Source of the DNA: Sulfolobales archaeon
Lineage (GTDB): Archaea > Thermoproteota > Thermoprotei_A > Sulfolobales > NBVN01
Assembly (NCBI GenBank): GCA_026413885.1
Contig: JAOAKA010000001.1
Location: forward strand, 1 to 46,087
Length of the DNA: 46,087 bases
Reading direction: 5' to 3'
Shown in pieces: positions 1 through 8,707 of this stretch. The number at the start of each line of letters is the position of its first letter. Within the stretch, counting starts at the first letter, position 1. The notes beneath the pieces are model-generated. The model ran no database searches. It was not told where the DNA came from and was given only the letters and a program-made list of their open reading frames with translations. The translations under genes and the position numbers were made by a program.

Positions 1-430
1 CATCTCTCAAGTTAGTTCCAAAGAGAGTGTTAAAGATCTTAGTGATAACTCGATTACCGAATCTATGTAGTAGCGATATGTTCTTTCTATCTCTAACACC
101 TATAACTTCATCGTGTGTGTCAACATACTTCAGTAATTTCTCGATATCTCGAGGGTCGTAACTGTGGACACCATCCATAACGACTGGGTAGGGTGTTTTA
201 ACATATTTGATACCAGTTTTAACTGCGTCTGCCTTTCCCCTACCTTCCTGATAGATGACTTCGACCCCCCTACTTCTAGCTATCTCAACAGTTCTATCTT
301 CAGAGTATCCGTCTACTACTAGAATATTTCTATAGCCTTCTTCACTTAGTTCATCTAGGACAGCACCTATAGCTTCCTCTTCTCTATATGTCGGGATCAC
401 TACTGTTACTGAGTCTTTAGAGACTGCCAC
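1..430 (-). CDS. GT2 family glycosyltransferase (DPM1-like), C-terminus outside window
   Basis: The reading frame opens at GTG (428-430) and runs off the left edge, giving 143 residues of the N-terminal GT-A domain. Visible motifs are VVIPTYREEEAIG near residue 9, VVDGYSEDRT (nucleotide-binding acidic loop) and GRGKADAVKTGI, in the order seen in dolichol-phosphate mannose synthase and related archaeal GT2 enzymes. These move sugars from nucleotide donors to polyprenyl phosphates at the cytoplasmic membrane face. The segment that normally reads DADGSY is DGVHSYDP here, so the second acidic residue of the usual DxD is not obvious. The gene begins 5 nt after the stop of the upstream small gene and is probably cotranscribed with it. 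Family assignment is firm; substrate is unknown. Confidence 0.82.
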   Translation of the reverse strand, partial: MAVSKDSVTVVIPTYREEEAIGAVLDELSEEGYRNILVVDGYSEDRTVEIARSRGVEVIYQEGRGKADAVKTGIKYVKTPYPVVMDGVHSYDPRDIEKLLKYVDTHDEVIGVRDRKNISLLHRFGNRVITKIFNTLFGTNLRD

Positions 431-435
431 GACAC

Positions 436-840
436 CTATCCAAGGAGTTTGAAGACTGGTGGGTTGCTGAGGTATGATATACCAAGACACAGTAGTGAGC
501 TAACTGAGTTTAGCAAGCTGTGTAATCCAGCCCCAGTAGCTACGAGGACTCCGTAGAGCATAGCTCTACCTCTAAGTGTGTGTAGCTCTATATTCAGCAG
601 TAGTTCTTCAACTATCTCGCGTAGAACTCTAGATTTAACGACCCCCCTCCAGAGAGCTACAGCTCTTAGGAGAGCTCTAGATGTTGGAGTGAGCTTCCCC
701 CAGATACCTACCCTCACAGCTTTTCTAATATACTGCTCTACAACTCTACCATCTAGTTGTTTAGGTATGAGGAGTTTTCTAACTACTTCAACAGCATCAG
801 CAGAGTACTCCTTCGAGATATTAGTGAGGAGGGTCGTCAA
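436..840 (-). CDS. hypothetical protein, 134 aa, upstream partner of the GT2 gene
   Basis: I do not recognise this protein. It starts at TTG (838-840). The first 85 residues are charged and helical; residues about 88-134 are hydrophobic (GVLVATGAGLHSLLNS, then SSLLCLGISYLS) and may form one or two membrane segments near the C-terminus. Its stop lies 5 nt before the start of the GT2 gene, so both probably form one transcript from the TATA box at about 881-888. A role as a membrane anchor or partner for the glycosyltransferase is inference from position only. No in-frame ATG exists upstream. Confidence 0.6.
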   Translation of the reverse strand: MTTLLTNISKEYSADAVEVVRKLLIPKQLDGRVVEQYIRKAVRVGIWGKLTPTSRALLRAVALWRGVVKSRVLREIVEELLLNIELHTLRGRAMLYGVLVATGAGLHSLLNSVSSLLCLGISYLSNPPVFKLLG

Positions 841-879
841 AGAGTTAAAGCACCATACCGCATATCCTCATAAGACTAG

Positions 880-898
880 GAATATAAACTTTCATACA
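880..898 (-). promoter_or_regulatory. TATA box/BRE for the small gene-GT2 operon
   Basis: On the minus strand the sequence reads GAAAGTTTATATTC, a purine-rich BRE-like stretch followed by a TATA box. It is centred about 45 nt upstream of the TTG at 840, which leaves a leader of about 20 nt. Confidence 0.5.
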
Positions 899-1096
899 TA
901 GTTGACACACAGATATCCAGATACGTATATGTGTTGAAGTACTGCTCTTACATCACACTCTACAATCTCATTGAAGCTACCTAAACTTCTTAGAGTACTC
1001 AGGAGTAGGTGCCACTGCTTGAGTGAGAAATTAGTGGGATGTTATGTAGAGCACGTAGTTCTATCTCTTCGGGTTCGATATAGATGTGTAAAAATG

Positions 1097-2401
1097 TTAT
1101 CTAAACCAGAGAACTAAGTCCGGTTTTAAGAACACTATAGCTATTGAGATCAGCATTAACCCTACGTAGGGGAAGACAGATTTGAATATTTCCGCCATAG
1201 GTACCTCCTCTCCTACAACCCCCTTGAAGTAGTAGAGACCCATTCCCACCGGTGGTGTTACATAGGATGTTATTAGTGTTCCACAGAAGATCACCCCCCA
1301 CCAAACAGGGTTGTATCCGAGACTTCTAATCACTGGGTCGAGTATTGGTCCCAAGATCATGATTATAGAGACCGGGTCTATGAACATGCCTAGCACGAAT
1401 ATCAGCAGTACTGAAATTGTTGGTGCCAGTAATTCCGCTCTAGGTAGGTTAAGCATCGCGTTGAGAACCATCACTCTCCCTCCAACAGCTGAGAAAATCG
1501 AGCTGAAAGCTCCACCAGCAGCCATGAGCCAGCACGCCATTGAAGTTACTTTAATAGTAGTAACTAGTGAATCCACTAAGTTCTTTCTACTTAATCTACG
1601 TCTAGCAGCTACATAGATGAGGCTTGCTAGAGCACCTACACCAGACGCCTCAGTCGGTGTTGCTATACCTGTGAATATACTACCTAAAACTGACAGTATT
1701 ATCAGTAGTGGACCTACTAGATATCTGAGAGATAGAATCTTCTCTCCTAGAGATGCTTCACTAATAGAGATCACTGGTACCTTATCTTTATTTAGCCAGC
1801 TCCATATAGCGATATATATAGAGAAGAGGACAGCCATTATAGCTCCCAAGACGAGTCCCCCAGCAAATATCCCACCAACAGATACACCAGCTACAGCACC
1901 ATACATAATAGCGTTAGTACTTGGTGGAACTATCTGAGGTAGTGTGCCGGCAGCGAGAACAGAGCCTACAGATAGCTTCTTATCGTATCTAGCTCTAGCC
2001 ATTAATGGGTAGACAACTAGAGCTAGTGCTGCTGTAGCAGCTGCTACAACACCAGACATAGCACCTATAGCAAAACCGAGTATTACAGCAATTATAGCTA
2101 GAGACCCTCTGTACTTCCCAAGTATCTTACTCAGTGGTTGAAACATTTCTTCAACAACTCCAGATTTCTCTAAAACAGCCGACATGAAGACGAAGAGAGG
2201 TAGTGCGACAAGCACCCAATTATTCATCATAGTGTAGAAACTGTGATATAGTGTGTAGAGACCTCTCTCACCCCACAATGTTAAAGCAAAAATCGCTGAC
2301 GTAATTAAGAGTGAGAAGCTTACCGGTACTTTGAGGAGTATGAGTGCGAGGAGAACTAAGAACATAGTAATTGGGGTTACCGACACCATGGCTTTAAACA
2401 C
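1097..2401 (-). CDS. dctM: TRAP transporter large permease (DctM family)
   Basis: This 434-residue, strongly hydrophobic protein has about a dozen membrane segments and family-typical stretches such as LPLFVFMSAVLEKSG and MFIDPVSIIMILGPIL, and the length normal for DctM. In TRAP systems the large subunit is the Na+-driven channel for an organic acid delivered by the binding protein. It overlaps the 3' end of dctQ by 8 bp, so translation is probably coupled. Gene order in transcription is binding protein, small permease, large permease. The ligand cannot be told from sequence. Confidence 0.93.
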   Translation of the reverse strand: MFKAMVSVTPITMFLVLLALILLKVPVSFSLLITSAIFALTLWGERGLYTLYHSFYTMMNNWVLVALPLFVFMSAVLEKSGVVEEMFQPLSKILGKYRGSLAIIAVILGFAIGAMSGVVAAATAALALVVYPLMARARYDKKLSVGSVLAAGTLPQIVPPSTNAIMYGAVAGVSVGGIFAGGLVLGAIMAVLFSIYIAIWSWLNKDKVPVISISEASLGEKILSLRYLVGPLLIILSVLGSIFTGIATPTEASGVGALASLIYVAARRRLSRKNLVDSLVTTIKVTSMACWLMAAGGAFSSIFSAVGGRVMVLNAMLNLPRAELLAPTISVLLIFVLGMFIDPVSIIMILGPILDPVIRSLGYNPVWWGVIFCGTLITSYVTPPVGMGLYYFKGVVGEEVPMAEIFKSVFPYVGLMLISIAIVFLKPDLVLWFR

Positions 2402-2885
2402 CTCTTCTCACTATCTTAACTATGAGTACTAGCGCCTGAAGAAAAACTAGGGCACTCCCAACTACCGCAATCCACTTATACCACCAGATAGGTGGTGCGA
2501 AAACAATTCCTAAGCTAGAGTCTACTTCCCAGATGGTGAAAGACCTCCAAGCTACAGGAGCACCAACCCAGACAAGTATTGCCGAACCTATAGCTACTAC
2601 AGCAAGACCTATTAACTCAAATATGTATCTAACTCTCTTGGGGAGTTTATTGAATAAAACATCGACAGACACGTGACCTCCCTCGAGGAGAGTGTAGGCA
2701 CCTCCGAGAACAAATAATGTTCCATACAGCCAGACAGAGAGAAAGAATGCTCTCGCATCAGCTGCTCTAAAAACATATCTCACGACCACTCCGTAGACAA
2801 CTGTTACTACGAGAAACATAGTTGAGTATTTAACTACGTGTGCTAGTATTGTGTTAAATCGAGAAACTGGATCCAATAAAAACAC
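2394..2885 (-). CDS. dctQ: TRAP transporter small permease (DctQ family)
   Basis: This 163-residue membrane protein has four predicted membrane segments and the DctQ signature region: GGAYTLLEGGHVSVDVLF, then a helix pair ending near VGAPVAWRSF. The start is GTG at 2883-2885, overlapped by a Shine-Dalgarno-like GAGGTG. It lies between the binding-protein gene (33-nt gap) and dctM (8-bp overlap). DctQ subunits pair with DctM in the cytoplasmic membrane. Confidence 0.9.
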   Translation of the reverse strand: MFLLDPVSRFNTILAHVVKYSTMFLVVTVVYGVVVRYVFRAADARAFFLSVWLYGTLFVLGGAYTLLEGGHVSVDVLFNKLPKRVRYIFELIGLAVVAIGSAILVWVGAPVAWRSFTIWEVDSSLGIVFAPPIWWYKWIAVVGSALVFLQALVLIVKIVRRGV

Positions 2886-2918
2886 CTCGTATTGAATACT
2901 ACCTGAGTATTTAAAATA

Positions 2919-4118
2919 TTAAGTTAGACCTTCAGCTGCTAGTGCTTTCTCTAGAGCACTCGCCCACTCGGTGTAGCCCATAGTTCTCCAAAACGCTGAA
3001 ATTCTCTGGACATACGCTTTTGCTTCAGGACTCATCTTAGCGTAGTCTACGTGGATTCGCACTCCAACTTCTACTATTCTATGTAGGTCTCTCTCCGGGA
3101 GCTCCACAATTTTTGCTCCAGCTGCTATCCACTTATCTCTAAATTCTCTATTTAATTTAGATACTAATTCAGCACCGTACCAGTATGCTGCGTAGCACGC
3201 AGTGCGGATCACAGTTTTGAGGTCTTCTGGGAGTTTACCCCATACTTGTGGATTCACTATGAGGAACGCGTGAATAGCTGCTTCACTGTGGAGGTTGTAG
3301 CCCTTTGTTGGTGCTATAACGTGCTTTGCTACTTCGTGGAAACCGAGTCTGTAGTTAGCTGCGTAATCAGTCCACTCAAGTCCGTCAACTGTGCCTAGCT
3401 GTAGAGCTGTATAGAGCTCGCCGGCAGGCATCATAACTGTTTGAGCTCCCAATCTACTGTAGAACACCGCGGAGAGACCTGACGCCCTCATTATCTTACC
3501 CTTTAGATCGTCTAAACTCGCAATAGGTGATCTAAAGACTAGTATCTCAGGTTCTCCATATATCATCGGTCCTACGTAGACAACACCCCACTTTCTAAAA
3601 GTTGCGTTAACTATGTCTTCAACAGCTCTAACATATAGTAAGAGCTCCCACGGATCTGATAGAGGACCTGTCTTAGCACCAGCAAGAGCGAATACAGGGT
3701 CTTGAGCAGCTAGATAGCTAGTGTAGAATATAGCTATCTCAACAACACCTCTAGCAGTCGCATCTACTATCTCAGTAACTGGAAAACCTAGCTCGCCCGC
3801 TTGAAAAACCTCTATCTTTACTCTACCCTCAGACATAATTTCAACAAGTCTAGCAAATGTTCGAGCTACATCAAAAGCGGGGTCTCCAGCTAGATAGAAT
3901 GTAGCCATTCTAAGTCTAAATGTCTCAGTAGGCCGCTCCACGGGCTGAGTAACAGTAACTGTTGTCACTTGCTGACGACCAGCAGTAACAGTTACTGTAG
4001 TTACCTGCTGACCGAGCCCACCTGCTAATACACCTACAAGAGCACCAGCTAGGATCACGATGATGAAGATCAATACAATAGCGGTTTTACCTAAAGTTTT
4101 AGCTGCGGCACTACTCAT
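2919..4118 (-). CDS. dctP: TRAP transporter substrate-binding protein (DctP family), membrane anchored
   Basis: This 399-residue protein has an N-terminal membrane segment (residues about 12-34), a Thr/Val-rich linker and then a DctP/TAXI-like binding domain from about residue 66. The family fold region is visible in KGKIMRASGLSAVFYSRLG and MPAGELYTALQLGTVDGLEW. The linker holds a 12-residue tandem duplication with QQVTTVTVT at 37-45 and 49-57. The hydrophobic segment probably anchors the protein outside the cell, as is common for archaeal binding proteins. It is the first gene of the TRAP operon, with a strong TATA box upstream. Ligand unknown, probably a carboxylate. Confidence 0.92.
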   Translation of the reverse strand: MSSAAAKTLGKTAIVLIFIIVILAGALVGVLAGGLGQQVTTVTVTAGRQQVTTVTVTQPVERPTETFRLRMATFYLAGDPAFDVARTFARLVEIMSEGRVKIEVFQAGELGFPVTEIVDATARGVVEIAIFYTSYLAAQDPVFALAGAKTGPLSDPWELLLYVRAVEDIVNATFRKWGVVYVGPMIYGEPEILVFRSPIASLDDLKGKIMRASGLSAVFYSRLGAQTVMMPAGELYTALQLGTVDGLEWTDYAANYRLGFHEVAKHVIAPTKGYNLHSEAAIHAFLIVNPQVWGKLPEDLKTVIRTACYAAYWYGAELVSKLNREFRDKWIAAGAKIVELPERDLHRIVEVGVRIHVDYAKMSPEAKAYVQRISAFWRTMGYTEWASALEKALAAEGLT

Positions 4119-4149
4119 ACGAGTACACCCGTGTGCTTATGATGAATCG

Positions 4150-4191
4150 GGAATATATAATATCATGCGAATTTTCAAAGTATATAAGTAG
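4150..4191 (-). promoter_or_regulatory. promoter of the TRAP operon (two candidate TATA boxes)
   Basis: On the minus strand TTATATATTC lies at 4151-4160 and TTATATAC at about 4181-4188, both upstream of the ATG at 4118. The proximal box predicts a start site near 4131 and a leader of about 13 nt. Confidence 0.6.
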
Positions 4192-4383
4192 ACTTTAAAA
4201 TTTAAAGCCTGCGACTGAGAATAGATTCAGTTAGCTCTCTGTAGAGAAAAGGATTTACAAAGAGCTGAATGCTCTAGTGTTTAATGGTGAGGAGTGAGTC
4301 TTTAGTCAAGTCGGCGGGACTTGCCTTAGTCCGGCAGAGAGTGATTGAGTGCGGTATTTTACTAATCTCACTCAATAAGCTGG

Positions 4384-4810
4384 GTGAGTCAGCTGAAGTT
4401 AATTAGTCTACTGGTTCTACTAGTAATTGTTTCTCGATCTTCTTCTCTATGATTTCTCTTTGTGAAGACATCTATTCAAAGTTTTATGAACTCTATAGAA
4501 GGACTGCTAATCTAGCCCTCAGAGGGATAGACATTGGTGAGCTGGAGAAGCTCCTAGCTTCCGCACTAGACTATCTGGAGGCCGGAGATCTGAGTGAAGC
4601 ATCGAGAATAATCTTAGACTAGAGAAGAGAGCTGACGCCATATTGCTGGAGAAGAGTTTCTTTGAGCACAATACAGTGGCTGCTCTTCTCTCAATTCTGC
4701 TTCCTGTTCTTCTATTTGGTTTTTGTTTGATTGGTTTGTTCACCTATGTGTTTTTGTTGCTTAAGGAAGTTGCTTCGGTATCGGTATTTTATTTAGTGTT
4801 TCCTCGGTAA
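4384..4810 (+). pseudogene. decayed signal-peptide/single-TM protein gene (two frameshifts)
   Basis: Three consecutive frames each carry protein-like sequence. From GTG 4384 to TGA 4452 there is a signal peptide or membrane start (LKLISLLVLLVIVS). From ATG 4449 to TAG 4622 there is a charged helical segment (LYRRTANLALRGIDIGEL, ASALDYLEAGDLSEASRI). From about 4619 to TAA 4810 it continues as LEKRADAILLEK followed by a clear membrane helix (LLSILLPVLLFGFCLIGLF) and a short tail. Joined, they give about 140 residues with the order signal peptide, helical ectodomain, membrane segment, as in small membrane proteins found near MoxR-type ATPases in Thermoprotei. Both changes are in the same direction (-1). 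It overlaps the end of the opposite-strand MoxR remnant by 50 bp. Family recall is uncertain; the reconstruction is seen directly. Confidence 0.6.
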
Positions 4811-5692
4811 GAGACTCCGGTGTGATTCCCTCCACTTCGTACTCATCGCGTACTCTAATTTTATGAGCTACCACTAGCGCAGCTACAGACTTAAACGTCA
4901 TCAGGCATCACGTAGTCTCTCCCATTAAGAAGAGCGCACGCTCTAGAGAGTAGTGCTAGATGTATTGAAGCTCTGTGTAATGGACCATAGAGAACGGCTT
5001 CGTGGTCTCCCGAGTAAGTCACTAACCGTACTACGCAGTCAGCTACTACTTCACTTAAATGCGCTAATTTCTCTAGCAAGGTAACGATCTCGAGAACTGT
5101 CTGCGGATTTGTAACTCGCTCTACTGGTAGGTCTGAAACGGCAAAAGCTTTCTTAACGATCTCCAGCTCCTCCTTCGGGAGATTGTAGTAGCTGGGAACT
5201 TTAGTAAAGAACCTATCAGCTAGCGTCTCCATGATCTGATATGCTCCAATAGCTGTCTTTGGAGAAACCTCGGTAGCTATAACCATGAACGGTCTAGGTA
5301 GACTATGGGATACACCATCAATGGTAGCTCTACATTCCTGCATAACTTCTAGTAGAGCTGCTTGAGTTCTTGTTGGAGCTGTGTTTAACTCATCGAACAT
5401 CAAGATATTTGCAAACACAGGCCATCCAACGAATTCCTTAGAGCCGTCTAGTCTATAATTCTATAATATAGAAACTAAGTATATCTGTTGGAAGAATATC
5501 GGGGTGTCCCTGAACTCTCCTAAACTCACCGCTAATCGCTTTAGCGAGTGCTTTAGCTAAGAGAGTCTTACTAGTTCCCGGATACCTCTCTATGAGGAGG
5601 TGCCCACCTGAAAATAGTGTCACAGTAGCGAGTTTCACGATGTCTTGCTTACCTACGTAGACTCCTCTGACTTCTTTTAAAACACTAATCAT
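4761..5692 (-). pseudogene. MoxR-type AAA+ ATPase pseudogene (two frameshifts, ruined Walker A)
   Basis: The minus strand encodes a MoxR-family AAA+ ATPase in three pieces. ATG 5692 to about 5453 gives GGHLLIERYPGTSKTLLA and GHPDILPTDIL. After a frameshift near 5445-5465 the frame continues as NYRLDGSKEFVGWPVFANIL, MFDELNTAPTRTQAALLEV (Walker B) and on to MPDDV at 4891. A second frameshift there leads into KSVAALVVAHKIRVRDEYEV and a stop at 4761. The Walker A, normally GxPGTGKT in this family, reads RYPGTSKT and lacks two glycines including the one before Lys. Two frameshifts plus loss of the P-loop argue for decay rather than sequencing error. No intact DUF58 or VWA partner follows. Confidence 0.85.
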
Positions 5693-5861
5693 TATATCTC
5701 TCGCTATCTCAAACTCTACAGCCCATACCTCTACCTAAAGCGTGGAGTAGAATTTATTTCCTACTGCATCCCGAAGGTAACTTATCTTAGTAATAGAGAG
5801 CTTAGTGAAGACTTCGAAGTCCTATCATCGGGGTAGCTACGTATTTAGCTCTGAGTTCTGC

Positions 5862-5874
5862 TTAAATATAAGTA
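5862..5874 (+). promoter_or_regulatory. TATA box for rps6e
   Basis: TTAAATATAAG lies about 35 nt upstream of the GTG at 5903 and predicts a start site near 5892. Confidence 0.45.
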
Positions 5875-5902
5875 TTTGACTGTATGAGGTTTGGTGTGCT
5901 GA

Positions 5903-6550
5903 GTGGCTACGTTTAAGGTAGTAGTTGGAGACCCAGAAGCTAGAGAACCAAAAGAAGTATATGTTAGAGTAGTTGAATCAAGCAATCTCAAGCTAACTGA
6001 GGCTATGAAGGAAGGTAGGGAATTAGTTAGAGCTAGAGCCAGTCCGGAGCTTATTGAGCTGCTTAAGACACCCTACAGAATAGCTACAGTTAGAGTATGG
6101 AAAGATAGAGTTAAGAAAGAGAAGTTTAGTCTAACAGTTAGATTAGAACCAGATGCGAGTATACCGAGTGGAGTTATCTACGTGCCGGAGGGGTCTCTAT
6201 CCGAGAAGCTCGGTAGTAGTGAAGCTCTAGCTGGGGTATTCAGAGTGAAGAGCTTTCAAATAGTTGTTGAAGGTTCTAAAGCAGCTGTCTTCATCGGAAA
6301 AAAGATTGGGGAAACAGTAGACGCATCTGTTGTCGGCATATCCGGGAAGAAGCTACTCATAACTGGTGGTTCCGACTCCTCTGGTTTCCCAATGCTTGAG
6401 AGTATTCCCGGCTCAGCTAAGAGAGCATTACTACTCTCTTCTACACCCGGCTATCACCCGAAGAACGAAGGTGAGAGAAGAAGGAAGATTGTGAGAGGAA
6501 ACACTATAAGTGAGGAGATCGTTCAGATAAATACTAAGCTAGTAGACTAA
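5903..6550 (+). CDS. rps6e: 30S ribosomal protein S6e
   Basis: This 215-residue protein starts at GTG. The conserved S6e core is in the C-terminal half: ISGKKLLITGGSDSSGFPML (148-167), then LLLSSTPGYHP and GERRRKIVRGNTISEEIVQIN. The length matches crenarchaeal S6e proteins that carry an N-terminal region of about 85 residues before the family domain. S6e is a small-subunit ribosomal protein. It stands alone on plus and converges with the UPF0179 gene with a 1-nt gap. Confidence 0.92.
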   Translation: MATFKVVVGDPEAREPKEVYVRVVESSNLKLTEAMKEGRELVRARASPELIELLKTPYRIATVRVWKDRVKKEKFSLTVRLEPDASIPSGVIYVPEGSLSEKLGSSEALAGVFRVKSFQIVVEGSKAAVFIGKKIGETVDASVVGISGKKLLITGGSDSSGFPMLESIPGSAKRALLLSSTPGYHPKNEGERRRKIVRGNTISEEIVQINTKLVD

Positions 6551-6551
6551 G

Positions 6552-6995
6552 CTACTTAGACTTCGTAGTTACTGTTACTACAACTGCTCTAGTTAGATTC
6601 CTACCTATCTCACATTTAATTCCACCTCTAATCGAGATTACTCTAACTCTAGACCCATCCACAATTAACGCGTTCCTGCAGAGCTCACTAAACCGGCAAG
6701 GCACTCCGCAGTTGCGGTAGGTATAGGTAGTTACCACATTCTCAATCGCGGCTCTCGAGTCTAGAGCTACCTCTACTTCAGCCGGTTTAACATCGACTGT
6801 CACTACTTCTCCTAGTGCTGGACATTTATTCACTATTCCGTAGATCTTCACGATTTCGTAAGCAACTCCGGACTCTAAGTTATTGATGCAGGCACTCTTA
6901 AATCGGCAGTTAGAGCACTCGGCTAGAGGACCGGAGAAGAGGAATCTATAGCCTTCTCTAGCTACGTACTTACTCACTAAGGTCTTCACTATCAT
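6552..6995 (-). CDS. UPF0179 family protein (Cys-rich, function unknown)
   Basis: This 147-residue protein matches the archaeal UPF0179 pattern: [19 protein letters not shown], then [10 protein letters not shown], and [16 protein letters not shown]. Cysteines sit in two CxxC-like groups, which suggests metal binding, though none is proven for the family. It overlaps the 3' end of egsA by 26 bp and is probably cotranscribed with it. Function unknown. Confidence 0.85.
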   Translation of the reverse strand: MIVKTLVSKYVAREGYRFLFSGPLAECSNCRFKSACINNLESGVAYEIVKIYGIVNKCPALGEVVTVDVKPAEVEVALDSRAAIENVVTTYTYRNCGVPCRFSELCRNALIVDGSRVRVISIRGGIKCEIGRNLTRAVVVTVTTKSK

Positions 6996-8040
6996 TAGCT
7001 ATAACACCTGTCTTATTTGCTACTTCTTCAGCTGCGTCTCTCGTTAGACCGCTCTCCCCGAGTATTGTATATCTATCTGGTCTTATCTTATGTGCTATAG
7101 TGAGTGCTTCAATTACGTGTTCGTCTCTCACACCTAGCTCTCTCGCTGTTGTCGGTAGTCCGAGCTTCTTAAGTGTTTTCTTAATTCTCCTCCAGTTTAT
7201 TCCATGTATGTAGCTCATGACTATAGTTCCGAGACCTACTTGCTCTCCGTGAAGTGCTGGATGGCTAGCTACTATATCTAGTGCGTGACTAAAGAGGTGT
7301 TCAGAACCACTAGCTGGTCTAGTAGAGCCGGCTATGCAGATAGCTGTTGAAGAACTTATGAGTCCCTCAGCAAGTATTCTCAAGCCTTCGGAGGTGAGTC
7401 GCGCGATAGTCTTACTGAAAGTAAATACGTGTCTAGCAGACATTAGAGCTAGAGAAGCTGCGTAATCACCGTAGTACTCACCCTTCAATCTATGTGCTAG
7501 TCTCCAATCTCTTACAGCCGTTATCTTAGAGATCAGGTCTCCAGCACCAGCTATAGCTAACCTCCTCGGAGCACTAGCCATAACCTCTATATCTGCTAGA
7601 ACAGCTATAGGGGGGGAAGTTCTGACAGAGTACACAGTCTCCATACCTCTGAGAGAAGTGAAAGGTGAAGCAACACCATCGTGAGATGTAACTGTAGGCA
7701 CACTCACATAGTGAGCACCGATTCTTCTAGAAACATATTTAGCTACATCGATGTCTTTACCCCCACCTACAGCTACTATGAGAGAGGGTTTCTGCGAGTT
7801 AATTAAGTCGGAAACACTTTCAGCAACTTCTACTGTAGGCTGCTCAACTTCAAATACATCTACACTAAAGCCGTCTAGAGCTCTCTCGATAACTTGTTCT
7901 ACAACAAGTCTCCTCACTTTCGGACCTGTAACTACAGCGAGTCTTCCACTAATTCCTAACTCCTTAATGAGGTCTCCCAGCTCCCACCTAACACCGTAGC
8001 CGATGACTACCTTCTTGAAAAGGTCTATAGAGTGCTTCAA
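6970..8040 (-). CDS. egsA: sn-glycerol-1-phosphate dehydrogenase
   Basis: This 356-residue enzyme reduces dihydroxyacetone phosphate to sn-glycerol-1-phosphate, the stereospecific backbone of archaeal ether lipids, in the cytosol. Nucleotide binding is shown by [10 protein letters not shown] (91-100). Zn-ligand regions include the Asp of [11 protein letters not shown] and the histidines of [11 protein letters not shown] and [11 protein letters not shown]. The start is ATG 8038-8040 with a TATA box centred about 20 nt upstream, so the mRNA is nearly leaderless. The promoter region is shared divergently with psmB. Functionally it joins the mevalonate-entry genes at 33372-35924. Confidence 0.95.
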   Translation of the reverse strand: MKHSIDLFKKVVIGYGVRWELGDLIKELGISGRLAVVTGPKVRRLVVEQVIERALDGFSVDVFEVEQPTVEVAESVSDLINSQKPSLIVAVGGGKDIDVAKYVSRRIGAHYVSVPTVTSHDGVASPFTSLRGMETVYSVRTSPPIAVLADIEVMASAPRRLAIAGAGDLISKITAVRDWRLAHRLKGEYYGDYAASLALMSARHVFTFSKTIARLTSEGLRILAEGLISSSTAICIAGSTRPASGSEHLFSHALDIVASHPALHGEQVGLGTIVMSYIHGINWRRIKKTLKKLGLPTTARELGVRDEHVIEALTIAHKIRPDRYTILGESGLTRDAAEEVANKTGVIANDSEDLSE

Positions 8041-8055
8041 ATAGTTTCACTAAAA

Positions 8056-8082
8056 CTTATAAGTCAGCTACACTTTTAAATC
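8056..8082. promoter_or_regulatory. divergent promoters of egsA (minus) and psmB (plus)
   Basis: CTTATAAG at 8056-8063 serves egsA on minus. CTTTTAAATC at 8073-8082 serves psmB on plus, whose predicted start site is near 8103, about 10 nt before the TTG. Confidence 0.6.
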
Positions 8083-8113
8083 TGGGGAATCTAGCTCTAT
8101 AGGTGTCTGCAAG

Positions 8114-8707
8114 TTGAAGATTCTATATGGAACAACAACCGTAGGTCTAGCAACAAAAACGGCCGTAGTAGTAGCAGCAGATAGAAGAGCTAGTAGTGGT
8201 ACGTATGTAGCACATAAAGCTGTGAAGAAGATTGTTAGAGTAGCTGACCATGTAGTTCTAACTACAGCTGGTTTAGTAGCTGACACCCAGATACTAGCTT
8301 CACTACTGAAGATGAAGGCGGCTGAATACAGCTTAGCGAATAAGACTAAGATCCCGGTTAAAGCACTGGCGTCCTACCTGTCTCTATTACTCAATACCTA
8401 CAAGTACTCACCCTTCATAGTTCAGTTCATACTGGCTGGTTACGACGACAGACCTAGACTATACAACATAGAGTTCTTTGGAGACTACTTCGAGGAACTC
8501 TATACAGCTACCGGCTCAGGATCACCGATAGCTATTGGAGTTATAGAATCTGAGTACTCAGAGGATCTAGGTGATGAAGAAGCAGTAGCTCTAGCAGTTA
8601 AAGCTATTAGATCTTCCATAAGGAGAGATGTCTTCACTGGAGAAGCTATAGATGTAGCAATAATTAGACCTAACGGAGTAGAAGAGCGCTCATATAGAGC
8701 AGGTTGA
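8114..8707 (+). CDS. psmB: proteasome beta subunit
   Basis: This 197-residue subunit starts at TTG 8114; there is no alternative in-frame start. A six-residue propeptide (MKILYG) precedes the catalytic Thr7 of TTTVGLATKTAVVVAADRRA, so autocleavage after Gly6 should expose Thr. The Asp and Lys of the active site fit DRRASSG and the following Lys region. It is active rather than degenerate by these residues. It sits in front of the aCPSF1 gene, whose TTG start overlaps this gene's TGA stop (TTGA), an arrangement common in archaea. Confidence 0.95.
   Translation: MKILYGTTTVGLATKTAVVVAADRRASSGTYVAHKAVKKIVRVADHVVLTTAGLVADTQILASLLKMKAAEYSLANKTKIPVKALASYLSLLLNTYKYSPFIVQFILAGYDDRPRLYNIEFFGDYFEELYTATGSGSPIAIGVIESEYSEDLGDEEAVALAVKAIRSSIRRDVFTGEAIDVAIIRPNGVEERSYRAG

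Noticed and set aside
904-936. Imperfect inverted repeat ACACAnATA / TATnTGTGT
   Set aside because: About eight of nine positions pair, in an AT-rich gap; expected by chance and no gene start depends on it.
4519-4743. Minus-strand 74-residue open frame
   Set aside because: Low-complexity and opposite to protein-like plus-strand fragments; a shadow.
4384-5692. Programmed frameshifting as an explanation for the broken reading frames
   Set aside because: No slippery heptamer at the junctions and the MoxR P-loop itself is damaged; decay is simpler.
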